Source: an uncultured Oscillospiraceae bacterium
GTDB taxonomy: Bacteria; Bacillota_A; Clostridia; Oscillospirales; Oscillospiraceae
Assembly (NCBI GenBank): GCA_900754605.1
Contig: CAAEDK010000327.1
Location: 1 to 26,330, forward strand
Direction: 5' to 3'
DNA: 26,330 nucleotides
Positions 14,394 through 21,713 of the stretch are shown here, piece after piece. Within the stretch, counting starts at the first letter, position 1; the number at the start of each line of letters is the position of its first letter. The position numbers and the translations under genes were made by a program. The notes beneath the pieces were generated by a model. The model had not been told where the DNA came from. It worked only from the letters and a program-made list of their open reading frames with translations, and did no database searches.

Positions 14394-15161
14394 TCACATC
14401 ATTTTTACTGTATAATACACCAGCAGGGCAAACAGCCAAGCTACCATGGCATACAGCAGATAATAGGACAGCGCCCCACCCACAAAAGCAGCAATGGCGA
14501 TAGCCCCCAGGCTAACCACACAGCTCAGCAGCATCAAGGGGTACCCAGCCTCTTCCGGAAGCAGCTGTCCCGCTTCACCGGCAAACAACCGGCCACCGTG
14601 CCCCTTCAGCCAGAGGATCAAACCAAGCAGCAGCAGAATAACCACCACTGCTCCGATGGCATAGAGGCTTGAAGCGCCCGCATGACGGATAAACCACAGG
14701 CCCAATACGCCCACGCCGCTCACCAAGGCAGACAAGAAAAATTCCCGCTGATATAGATAATATACCAAGGCCAGAGCCGCCCAGGCTGGCACCAGCCAGA
14801 ACAGCATCCGAACACCAGACTCTTGGAATACCAGCGTGATCTGCGCACAGAGGAACAGCGCAGCAGAAACTGCTGTCAACGTCAGCGGAAGGCCAACCTG
14901 GCCGCCCTGCTTCAAGCGCAGAGCCGTCCACACGCCACAGGCCAATAGAGCCACCAAGCTGCCCCACCGCAGGCCGTTGAGGGCTGCGCTGATGGCCATG
15001 GCCAAATTGATAGACTCCTCGGTAGTGCGGAAATTGATATAATACTTATTGACAAGGACCAGCAGAAACTCCAGGATAATCGCTGCGCCGATCCAGATCA
15101 AAGCCCGGTTCAGGTCGCGGTCCTCCTGGCGCCGCTGCGCCTCTCTCTCATTATAATCCAT
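14394..15161 (-). CDS. Unrecognised polytopic membrane protein
   Basis: I do not recognise a family. The 255-residue protein starts with a charged, Arg/Glu-rich cytoplasmic tail (MDYNEREAQRRQEDRDLNR). It then has about eight hydrophobic segments, near residues 20-41, 52-80, 90-112, 117-137, 141-160, 165-185, 207-228 and 230-253. There is one hydrophilic loop near 186-206 (KGHGGRLFAGEAGQLLPEE). No transporter, protease or enzyme motif stands out. The ATG at 15161 has AGGAG 12 nt upstream, a rather long spacing. It is a single gene with its own promoter (15256-15284), after the lysC terminator, so it is probably not part of the amino acid operon. Confidence 0.8.
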   Translation of the reverse strand: MDYNEREAQRRQEDRDLNRALIWIGAAIILEFLLVLVNKYYINFRTTEESINLAMAISAALNGLRWGSLVALLACGVWTALRLKQGGQVGLPLTLTAVSAALFLCAQITLVFQESGVRMLFWLVPAWAALALVYYLYQREFFLSALVSGVGVLGLWFIRHAGASSLYAIGAVVVILLLLGLILWLKGHGGRLFAGEAGQLLPEEAGYPLMLLSCVVSLGAIAIAAFVGGALSYYLLYAMVAWLFALLVYYTVKMM

Positions 15162-15255
15162 GTGCTCTGATTCTCCTTGCTTGATACGCCAGCTCTTAGT
15201 TCTGCGCAGCCGGCCGCTTGCTATACATTAGCATTGAATATCTAGTCGATTTATT

Positions 15256-15284
15256 ATTTTACCAGAAGTCCAAAACTTTTGCAA
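15256..15284 (-). promoter_or_regulatory. Promoter of the membrane protein gene
   Basis: TTGCAA (15279-15284), a 17-bp spacer and TAAAAT (15256-15261) on the minus strand. The predicted start is about 15249, giving a leader of about 88 nt. Both hexamers and the spacing are identical to the promoter of the ACT-hom-lysC operon. Confidence 0.7.
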
Positions 15285-15346
15285 CACAAAAAAAGGAAAA
15301 AAACTATAACAGCATGGACTCATGACAAAAAAATATACAAAACAGC

Positions 15347-15373
15347 CAAAAGCCGGGAGGCAATCTCCCGGCT
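15347..15373 (-). terminator. Terminator of the ACT-hom-lysC operon
   Basis: A 9-bp stem, AGCCGGGAG (15351-15359) and CTCCCGGCT (15365-15373), has a 5-nt loop and is followed on the minus strand by TTTTGGC and, shortly after, TTTTG. It lies 33 bp beyond the lysC stop codon. Confidence 0.85.
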
Positions 15374-15406
15374 CATGGTCAGTGAATCGACATCGTCTGT
15401 ATTGGC

Positions 15407-16630
15407 TCAGCTGTTGCCGAATTCAGAGAAGAATCGGTCATGGATGACCTGGACCGCCCGGTCAGCATCCCGCTCATCCACCAGGACGGAAACTTTGATC
15501 TCGCTGGTAGAGATCATACTGATGTTGATTCCAGCGCTGGACAGGGCCTCAAACATTTTGCAGGCCACGCCGGAATTGTTCACCATACCAGCGCCCACAA
15601 TGGAGACCTTGGCTACCTGGGCGTTCACCTCGATGGACTGGAAGCCGATGTACTCCCGGTTATCCTCAAGAATGGCTTTGGCCTCCTCCGCATCGTTGCG
15701 GGCTACCGTGAAGCTGATGTCCTTGCTGCTGTCGCGGCCGATGGACTGGAGGATAATATCCACATTGATTTTCTTCTTGGCCAGCAGTGAAAAGATCTTA
15801 AAGGCGATCCCTGGCTCATCCGCCAGGCCCACCAGGGCCAGACGAGCTACATTCTTATCCTTTGCCACACCGCTAACGTGGGTCTTTTCCATGGTCTTGA
15901 CAACCTCCTTGACTTTTGTACCAGGCTTCCCAGAGAAGCTGGAGAGAACCTCCATATTCACATTATACCGCTTTGCCATCTCTACCGAGCGGTTGTGGAG
16001 GACCTGTGCACCCAGACTGGCCAGTTCCAGCATCTCATCAAAGGTGATCTCCTCCAGCTTCCGTGCTCCCTGCACATTGCGGGGGTCAGCGGTATAGACG
16101 CCGTCTACATCGGTGTAGATCTGGCACAGGTCGGCGTGAAGTGAGGCCGCCAGAGCCACCGCAGAGGTGTCCGAGCCGCCACGGCCCAGGGTGGTTACAT
16201 CACCATACTTATTGATGCCCTGGAATCCGGCCACCAGCACGATCTTCCGCTTATCCAGTTCAGTCTGGATGCGCTCCGTTTGGATCCGCTTGATACGAGC
16301 CCCGCCATAAGCAGAGTCAGTGTTCACACCAGCCTGCCAGCCAGTGAGAGAGACCACCTGATAGCCCATAGCCTCGATGGCCATAGCACACAGAGAAATC
16401 GAGATCTGCTCCCCGGTGGCCAGCAGCATATCCATCTCGCGCTTGGAAGCATGGGGATTGATCTCGGCCGCTTTAGCGATCAGATCGTCGGTGGTATCCC
16501 CCTGGGCGGAGAGCACCACCACCACGCTATGCCCTTTGCGATGGGTTTCTGTGATGATCCGGGCCACGTTTCGCACGCGGTCCGCGTTGGCGACAGAGCT
16601 GCCGCCGAATTTTTGTACAATGAGTGCCAT
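15407..16630 (-). CDS. lysC: Aspartate kinase
   Basis: Phosphorylates L-aspartate in the first step of lysine, diaminopimelate, threonine and methionine synthesis. The 407-residue protein has the N-terminal kinase motif VQKFGGSSVAN (residues 5-15), then LATGEQIS and GRGGSDTSAVALAA. Its regulatory half carries two ACT domains (about 265-335 and 345-405), as in the alpha subunit of Bacillus LysC-type enzymes. GIAFKIFSLLAKKKINVDII and GVACKMFEALSSAGINISMIS mark the two ACT units and predict feedback inhibition. The ATG at 16630 follows GGAGGG. It is the last gene of the ACT-hom-lysC operon, 99 bp after hom. Which amino acid inhibits it cannot be read from the sequence. Confidence 0.96.
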   Translation of the reverse strand: MALIVQKFGGSSVANADRVRNVARIITETHRKGHSVVVVLSAQGDTTDDLIAKAAEINPHASKREMDMLLATGEQISISLCAMAIEAMGYQVVSLTGWQAGVNTDSAYGGARIKRIQTERIQTELDKRKIVLVAGFQGINKYGDVTTLGRGGSDTSAVALAASLHADLCQIYTDVDGVYTADPRNVQGARKLEEITFDEMLELASLGAQVLHNRSVEMAKRYNVNMEVLSSFSGKPGTKVKEVVKTMEKTHVSGVAKDKNVARLALVGLADEPGIAFKIFSLLAKKKINVDIILQSIGRDSSKDISFTVARNDAEEAKAILEDNREYIGFQSIEVNAQVAKVSIVGAGMVNNSGVACKMFEALSSAGINISMISTSEIKVSVLVDERDADRAVQVIHDRFFSEFGNS

Positions 16631-16729
16631 ATATCGTTTCCCTCCAACGGTTGATCAAGACGCAAATTGCTCCGGTCCGGCTCCCGCCGGCCCTTTCATC
16701 CTATGCACGCTGCCGCTGCCAGGCCAAGA

Positions 16730-17938
16730 TCACAGGATGCGGAACATGGAGTCTACCTCCACACCGGCCAGACGATCCCGCAGCTGCGGCTCAGTCATGG
16801 GGGCAGTAAGGAAGGCAGCCTCATCGGCGGGCGCGCCGCTGCGGGCCAGAGGCTGTAGCTCACCACAGGCCAAACGTGCCTGATCCATGGAGATCCGCGC
16901 CCGAACGTACCACCGGGAGGTCAGCAGATCGGAAGACACCACCAGATCAGGGGCACCAGGCCCCCACTGGTTCCGGTGATCCCGGCGGGTATCTCTTGCA
17001 ATATCCATCACATCAGCCACCACAGCGGAAGCAGTGGGCAGCTTGCCTGCACCGCGGCCGTAGAACATCACATCACCCACGGCATTTCCAGTGACAGCGA
17101 TGGCGTTAAACACATCCTCCACTCCAGCCAGAGGGTTTTCACAAGAGACCAAGTGGGGGGCCACAAAGGCACACACCTTGCCCTCCGGCTCCCGGATCGC
17201 CCGTCCAAGCAGCTTGATCTTATAGCCGCAGGAGTCCGCATAGGCCACATCGGCCAGGCTCACTCCCCGGATACCCTGGGTAGGCACCTGGTCTGGATAG
17301 ACATGCTGCCCGAAGGACAGGGCTGCCAGAATACAGGTTTTGCGGCAGGCATCGTGGCCATCCACATCAGCAGTGGGGTCCTGCTCAGCATAGCCGTTGG
17401 CCTGTGCCTCCTTCAGGGCCTGCTCAAAGGTCAGGCCCGCCTTGATCATCCGGGTAAGGATATAGTTGGTGGTACCGTTGAGAATTCCAGTGACCTGGTC
17501 CACCTCATTGGCCGCCAGGCAGGCGTTCAAAGGACGCAGGATCGGAATGCCGCCGCCCACGCTGGCCTCAAACAGATAGCTGACGCCGTTCTCCTTGGCC
17601 AGCTGAAGCAGTTCATAGCCGTGTGTAGCCACCAGTTCCTTGTTGGCCGTGACCACACTCTTTCCTGCCTTCAAGGCCCGGGTGGTATAGTCCAGAGCTG
17701 CGCCGACACCACCGATGGTCTCCACCACAATGTTCACCTCAGGGTCCTGCTCGATCGTAGAGAAGTCCTTGACAAACAGATCCTTATACGGCCCTTCAAA
17801 AATATCCCGGGCCCGCATAATATATTTCAGCCGAACTTGGTTGTTCACCCGTCCATCGATCAGTCCGCCGTTCTTAGTCAATACCTCAGCCACACCGGAA
17901 CCCACAGTCCCGAAGCCCAAAAGCGCTATATTTACCAT
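16730..17938 (-). CDS. hom: Homoserine dehydrogenase
   Basis: NAD(P)H-dependent reduction of aspartate semialdehyde to homoserine for threonine and methionine. The nucleotide-binding GFGTVGSGVAE lies near residues 8-18, followed by SVVTANKELVA, EASVGGGIPILRPLN, GILNGTTNYILT and DPTADVDGHDACRK, all family signatures. The ATG at 17938 follows GAGGTG with 7 nt; the GTG at 17947 is within that site, so the product is 402 residues. The C-terminal part after about residue 330 begins RWYVR and ends SMFRIL like an ACT domain, but is only about 70 residues long and lacks a clear glycine-rich turn. Feedback regulation may therefore differ. It lies between the ACT regulator (33-bp gap) and lysC. Confidence 0.95.
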   Translation of the reverse strand: MVNIALLGFGTVGSGVAEVLTKNGGLIDGRVNNQVRLKYIMRARDIFEGPYKDLFVKDFSTIEQDPEVNIVVETIGGVGAALDYTTRALKAGKSVVTANKELVATHGYELLQLAKENGVSYLFEASVGGGIPILRPLNACLAANEVDQVTGILNGTTNYILTRMIKAGLTFEQALKEAQANGYAEQDPTADVDGHDACRKTCILAALSFGQHVYPDQVPTQGIRGVSLADVAYADSCGYKIKLLGRAIREPEGKVCAFVAPHLVSCENPLAGVEDVFNAIAVTGNAVGDVMFYGRGAGKLPTASAVVADVMDIARDTRRDHRNQWGPGAPDLVVSSDLLTSRWYVRARISMDQARLACGELQPLARSGAPADEAAFLTAPMTEPQLRDRLAGVEVDSMFRIL

Positions 17939-17971
17939 TCTGTTCACCTCATTCTACATCTGCCAGCCGCC

Positions 17972-18412
17972 TTAACCGGCCAGAATCTCACACTTCAGCA
18001 CACCCGGACTGCCCGCTGCCGCATCCAGCATATCCTCCAAAGATCGTTGGAGGGCAGAGGTCTCTGCCGTGATGGTCACCACTGCGCAGCCGTTGACTGG
18101 GATATTCTGATTGATGGTCAGAATATTCACCCCTGTTCCCGCAAAAACATTGAGCAGCCCGGACAGGATCCCCGGCTCATCCTTCAGCATCGTCTGAAAT
18201 GTGACGATTCTTCCATGGAGCATATCGTTGAAGGGGCGCACCGCATCCTTATACTTGTAATAGGCACTGCGGCTGATGCCTACAGCCTGGGCCGCCCGAT
18301 TCACTGTGGTCTCCTCACCAGTCTCCAGAAGGCGCTTGGCCTCCGCCACCTTGCGGAAGATCTCTGGCATGGCAGAGGCCTCCACAATAAAGTATCCTGT
18401 CGTCTGTTTCAT
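17972..18412 (-). CDS. ACT-domain regulatory protein (PheB / UPF0735 family)
   Basis: A 146-residue protein with two parts. The N-terminal half contains a helix-turn-helix-like stretch (VNRAAQAVGISRSAYYKYKDAV, roughly residues 37-58). The C-terminal half is an ACT domain (LKDEPGILSGLLNVFAGTGVNILTINQNIPVNG, about 76-140), a fold that binds amino acids. This combination is seen in the PheB/UPF0735 family, whose role is poorly defined. The ATG at 18412 has GGAGG 5 nt upstream; an upstream start at 18457 lacks a site. As the first gene before hom and lysC it could sense threonine or a related amino acid and regulate the operon or the enzymes. That role is inference. Confidence 0.9.
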   Translation of the reverse strand: MKQTTGYFIVEASAMPEIFRKVAEAKRLLETGEETTVNRAAQAVGISRSAYYKYKDAVRPFNDMLHGRIVTFQTMLKDEPGILSGLLNVFAGTGVNILTINQNIPVNGCAVVTITAETSALQRSLEDMLDAAAGSPGVLKCEILAG

Positions 18413-18477
18413 AGGGCCCTCCATTCCTCGCCGCCATTGTCCGTCTGCTGTGGTCATTTGTTTGTGTACTGCGGTCT

Positions 18478-18506
18478 ATTTTAACATATCTTCTACAAGG
18501 TTGCAA
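18478..18506 (-). promoter_or_regulatory. Promoter of the ACT-hom-lysC operon
   Basis: TTGCAA (18501-18506), 17 bp, TAAAAT (18478-18483) on the minus strand. The predicted start is about 18471, leaving a leader of only about 60 nt. That is too short for a lysine riboswitch or a T-box, so control is more likely by protein or at the enzyme level. Confidence 0.75.
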
Positions 18507-18519
18507 CGACGAAACGCAT

Positions 18520-18531
18520 TCTATGCATAGA
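18520..18531. promoter_or_regulatory. Palindrome upstream of the ACT-hom-lysC promoter
   Basis: A perfect 12-bp palindrome, TCTATGCATAGA, is centred about 55 bp upstream of the predicted start site, 14 bp beyond the -35 box. This is a typical position for an activator site. A second inverted repeat, GATATT (18553-18558) and AATATC (18572-18577), lies further up. The cognate protein is unknown; the ACT/HTH protein of the operon is one candidate. Confidence 0.45.
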
Positions 18532-18588
18532 TTTTCCATGAAAAACACAGTCGATATTTGTCGTTTTCTACAATATCATGGTGAAGTC

Positions 18589-18620
18589 ACAGCGGGAGGA
18601 GCCTGCGCTCCTCCCGCTGT
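18589..18620 (-). terminator. Strong hairpin after the class A PBP gene
   Basis: A perfect 14-bp stem, ACAGCGGGAGGAGC (18589-18602) and GCTCCTCCCGCTGT (18607-18620), with a 4-nt loop starts 6 bp after the PBP stop codon. Unlike the other terminators here it has no T-run on either strand. It probably marks the end of the PBP transcript, but its mode of action is uncertain. Confidence 0.6.
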
Positions 18621-18625
18621 TGAGA

Positions 18626-21274
18626 TCAGTAGCCGTAGGGCAGCCCGGTCTCTGGGTTGATCAACTCTCCATGTCCGCCGGAGCTGCCCGCATCCGGAGG
18701 CAGCGCCGGGTCATCTGCGCCGGGTTCCCCCGTCTCTGTACCTCCTGGCTCCTCCGGCTCCCCAGGCTCCGGACTCTCTGTGCTGGGGGCATTGGCGTGC
18801 ACGGTACACCCCTGCCCGCCCGCGGCTGCCAGATAGGCGGAGTAGAATGCACTGCTATCCCTGGCCACAGCGCCGCCTACACTCTCCCGGTCCAGATTCA
18901 GGTAGCACAAAGTCCGCACACTCACCTCGGGGCAGTAGGGTCCTGCTGCACGATAGAAACCAGTAAACTCTCCATTGGCATCCAGAATGGGATCGTCCAC
19001 GCACACCCGTACCATAGAGTTGGATCCCTCTTCCAGGGAGTGACAGCTGCACACGAAGGAGGGGCGGTCCTCCGGGAACACATATCCAGTCGCGATTCTG
19101 GAACTCCCTCGGGCATCATACTGGCACGCTTCGATGGCCTCACCCCCACAATCCATGCAGTAAGAGACACTGACCAGCCCGCTGACCTGTGGGAATTTCC
19201 GGTCTGCCAGCCCCTCATGGATGGGAGTCATCACTTTTTTGAACACTTGGGCAGCAGGGTTGCCCGGAGCGGGAACTCGTTCTGGTGTCTCATAGCCCAC
19301 CCAAACCGCTGCGGTGTAATAAGGGGTATAGCCCACGAACCAGCGGTTGTCCTTCGTATCGGTAGTACCTGTCTTACCTGCGGTCGTCATGCCGCCGATG
19401 CGTGCCTCTGTTCCACCGCCGCTGCTCACCACATTGGTGAGCATGGAATTGATATAGTAAGCAGTGGTGTCCTTCACTGCTACTGAGTCTTCCCGGGTGT
19501 TGTCCAGGATGACTTCTCCCTTACTGTTCTCTACTTTGGTATAGGTGCGTGCCTGTCGATAGACGCCACCATTGGGGAATACGGAGAATGCGTTGGCCAT
19601 ATCCCGGGTACTGACACCATCGGTCAAACCACCCATGGCCAGGGGAGCGATCCCAATATCCCCCTTCACCTCGCCATTCACCATGCGTCCGCTCTCCAGC
19701 GGCAGGTGGAACCGCTGGGTAGCAAATTCAAAAGCCTTCGCCGGAGTCACCTGTGCCACGGTACGCACTGCCACCGTGTTATAGGAGTTCTCCACTGCCT
19801 GATTCACGGTCACCTGTCCCCGATAGACACCGTCCACGTTCACCGGCCACGCCTTACCGCCCAGAACCTGATATGGGTAGTCAGGCATCACAGTGATGGG
19901 GCTCATCAGGCCCATCTCAATGGCTGGGGCATAAGCGGACAGTGGCTTGATGGAGGAACCAGGCTGCCGCTTGGCACTGCTAGCCAGGTTCAGCCCCCGG
20001 TTGATCTCCTTCCGGCCGATCCGGCCCACCAGGGCGGCAACGTCCCCGGTCTCGTTGTCAATGATGGTAATGGCCGATTGGAGACGCTGGCCCGTGCTCT
20101 TGGAGACATAATTCAGAAGCTCCTCGTCCCCATAGACGGCCTCCGCCTTTTTCTGGACCTCTGGATCAATGCAGGTATAGATCCGCAGACCGCCGCTGGA
20201 CAGCATCTGTCTGGTCACCTTGTCGGAGTAGCCGTACTTCTCCTGCAGATCCTCCATCACATCAGAGATCACTTGCTCTTCATACCAGGAGTAGATGTTC
20301 TCCGCACTCTCCGCATCGCTGCTGGATCCAGCTTCCATGCCCACAAAGACCAGCTCCTGGGCCACCGCCTGATCATGCTCCTCCTGGGTGATATACCCTT
20401 CCTTGAGCATCTGGTTCAAAATGACCTCCTGGCGGTACTTGTTCCATTGTTTGCTGTCCCACAGTTCTCCCTCACTGTTGGCCACCTTGGCCAGGGAGTA
20501 CGGACCATACCTGGAAGGGTTGTTGGTGATGGCAATGAGGCTGGCACACTCGGCCAAGGTCAGCTCGGACACCGGCTTTCCAAAATACTTATCAGCAGCA
20601 GCCCCCACACCCTCGCAGCCGGCGCCCAGGGGGATGATGTTCAGATACCACAACAGTGTGGTGTCCTTGTCATAGTTGCGGTCAAACTCCAGCGCCCGGA
20701 AGATCTCCGTCACCTTTCGCTTCACAGTGGTCTCATTTTTCTTCGTCAGGTTCTTGATGAGCTGCTGGGTGATCGTGGAGCCGCCCTGGATGTCTCCACC
20801 GGTAAACATGCTGAACACTGCCTGGGCAGTACGCCACCAGTCCACACCGTTGTGTTTCAGAAAGCGCCGGTCCTCAATGGCGATCGCCGCCTCCTTCAGA
20901 TCCTCTGGGATCTCCTCATACTCCACCCACTGGGAGCTAATAGAGGTGAGCACCTGCCCCAATTCCTGGTACTGGCCGCTGTCATCCTGATAGTACATCA
21001 CACTGTTTTCCCGCAGTGTGAAGTCCCCCAGGTCCAGCGATGCCTCCGGGAGGATGACCGTCTTGACGTAGACAGCTCCGAAGCAGCACAGGATGGCCCC
21101 GGTGGTCATTGCAATGAGCAGCAGGGTGCCGATCACCCGCATCGCAAGTCCGCCCCGGCCACGCCTCTTTTGAGGCCGGCGGGGTCCACCTCCGGAGCGC
21201 TGGCTGGAGCCGTTGCGGGACCGGGGTCGGCGCTCCTCCCCGGACGAATAAGAAGAATAATTTTGTTCAGACAC
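18626..21274 (-). CDS. Bifunctional class A penicillin-binding protein (PBP1A type)
   Basis: Glycan polymerase and transpeptidase of the outer membrane face. As an 882-residue protein it has an Arg/Ser/Gly-rich cytoplasmic tail, a membrane segment near 44-67, and a GT51 domain with EDRRFLKHNG near 134, GGSTITQQLIKNLT near 164 and LGAGCEGVGAAADKYFGK. The transpeptidase domain has SSIK (440-443), SYN (497-499) and KTGT (634-637). The C-terminal tail has nine cysteines between about 706 and 823, then a Pro/Glu/Gly-rich end. I choose the GTG at 21274, with GGAGGG 6 nt upstream. The upstream ATG at 21388 would translate most of the predicted leader. It is monocistronic and divergent from the symporter. 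Confidence 0.94.
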   Translation of the reverse strand: MSEQNYSSYSSGEERRPRSRNGSSQRSGGGPRRPQKRRGRGGLAMRVIGTLLLIAMTTGAILCCFGAVYVKTVILPEASLDLGDFTLRENSVMYYQDDSGQYQELGQVLTSISSQWVEYEEIPEDLKEAAIAIEDRRFLKHNGVDWWRTAQAVFSMFTGGDIQGGSTITQQLIKNLTKKNETTVKRKVTEIFRALEFDRNYDKDTTLLWYLNIIPLGAGCEGVGAAADKYFGKPVSELTLAECASLIAITNNPSRYGPYSLAKVANSEGELWDSKQWNKYRQEVILNQMLKEGYITQEEHDQAVAQELVFVGMEAGSSSDAESAENIYSWYEEQVISDVMEDLQEKYGYSDKVTRQMLSSGGLRIYTCIDPEVQKKAEAVYGDEELLNYVSKSTGQRLQSAITIIDNETGDVAALVGRIGRKEINRGLNLASSAKRQPGSSIKPLSAYAPAIEMGLMSPITVMPDYPYQVLGGKAWPVNVDGVYRGQVTVNQAVENSYNTVAVRTVAQVTPAKAFEFATQRFHLPLESGRMVNGEVKGDIGIAPLAMGGLTDGVSTRDMANAFSVFPNGGVYRQARTYTKVENSKGEVILDNTREDSVAVKDTTAYYINSMLTNVVSSGGGTEARIGGMTTAGKTGTTDTKDNRWFVGYTPYYTAAVWVGYETPERVPAPGNPAAQVFKKVMTPIHEGLADRKFPQVSGLVSVSYCMDCGGEAIEACQYDARGSSRIATGYVFPEDRPSFVCSCHSLEEGSNSMVRVCVDDPILDANGEFTGFYRAAGPYCPEVSVRTLCYLNLDRESVGGAVARDSSAFYSAYLAAAGGQGCTVHANAPSTESPEPGEPEEPGGTETGEPGADDPALPPDAGSSGGHGELINPETGLPYGY

Positions 21275-21417
21275 AGAAATCCCTCCGAACCTGTGGCACG
21301 GCCTGCTTCCGGCGTGCCCAATGTCCATGGTGATAATCGGTTTCGATTGTCCCCTTGGTATGTCTTTTCCGTGAAAGAGACTTGACACATACTTCGGGCG
21401 GCAAAAAATCAGTATAT

Positions 21418-21445
21418 ATTATACCATATTTTGCGTTTTTGTCCA
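21418..21445 (-). promoter_or_regulatory. Promoter of the class A PBP gene
   Basis: TGGACA (21440-21445), 16 bp, and a perfect TATAAT (21418-21423) with an extended TG motif, on the minus strand. The start site would be about 21411, leaving a leader of about 137 nt before the GTG at 21274. In that leader GTATGT and ACATAC (about 21358-21393) can form the base of a stem-loop. Confidence 0.75.
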
Positions 21446-21518
21446 TCCTGGGTTTTCTCTCTCACCCTGTAAGGCGCTCATCCGCCGTTTTCCCTAATAT
21501 GGTCCGTGTGGTTTCCGT

Positions 21519-21545
21519 GTCTCTCCAGCGCAGAGAGACGTTTTT
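21519..21545 (+). terminator. Terminator-like hairpin upstream of the symporter promoter
   Basis: GTCTCTC (21519-21525) and GAGAGAC (21533-21539) with a 7-nt loop are followed by GTTTTT. It ends 3 bp before the -35 box of the symporter promoter. No plus-strand gene lies upstream within the divergent region, so the transcript it would stop is unknown. Confidence 0.55.
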
Positions 21546-21548
21546 CCC

Positions 21549-21577
21549 TTGAGCACCCCGGTGGAATATGCTATACT
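21549..21577 (+). promoter_or_regulatory. Promoter of the symporter gene
   Basis: TTGAGC (21549-21554), 17 bp, TATACT (21572-21577). The predicted start is about 21584, giving a leader of about 130 nt with two hairpins. Confidence 0.7.
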
Positions 21578-21585
21578 GCACTTGA

Positions 21586-21626
21586 ATCCGGGTTTTCTCC
21601 GGATCTGTGTGTGGGCCGACTCGGCC
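21586..21626 (+). repeat. Two stem-loops in the symporter leader
   Basis: ATCCGG (21586-21591) pairs with CCGGAT (21599-21604), and GGCCG (21614-21618) with CGGCC (21622-21626). They lie at the 5' end of the predicted transcript and may protect it or take part in regulation. I do not recognise a known riboswitch. Confidence 0.45.
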
Positions 21627-21713
21627 AAATCGATCCTTCCAACTCCGCCTGTATCGTCCTGAATGGGCCGCACAGCGGGAGATCTGGAACACCACTTTAG
21701 GAGAGTGTTATCT

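Noticed and set aside
16677..16690. Small inverted repeat CCGGC-TCCC-GCCGG between hom and lysC
   Set aside because: Only five base pairs in a GC-rich gap; not distinguishable from chance.
18413..18477. Lysine riboswitch or T-box before the ACT-hom-lysC operon
   Set aside because: The predicted leader is only about 60 nt, far too short, and no specifier or antiterminator pattern is visible.
19706..21385. 559-codon open frame on the plus strand opposite the class A PBP
   Set aside because: It is a shadow of a gene with full catalytic motifs on the other strand; high GC and codon bias keep opposite frames open. The same holds for 16976-18484 and 137-1150.
21382..21387. Perfect TTGACA on the plus strand in the PBP leader
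   Set aside because: No -10 hexamer at a usable distance; the nearest TATATT is 27 bp away.
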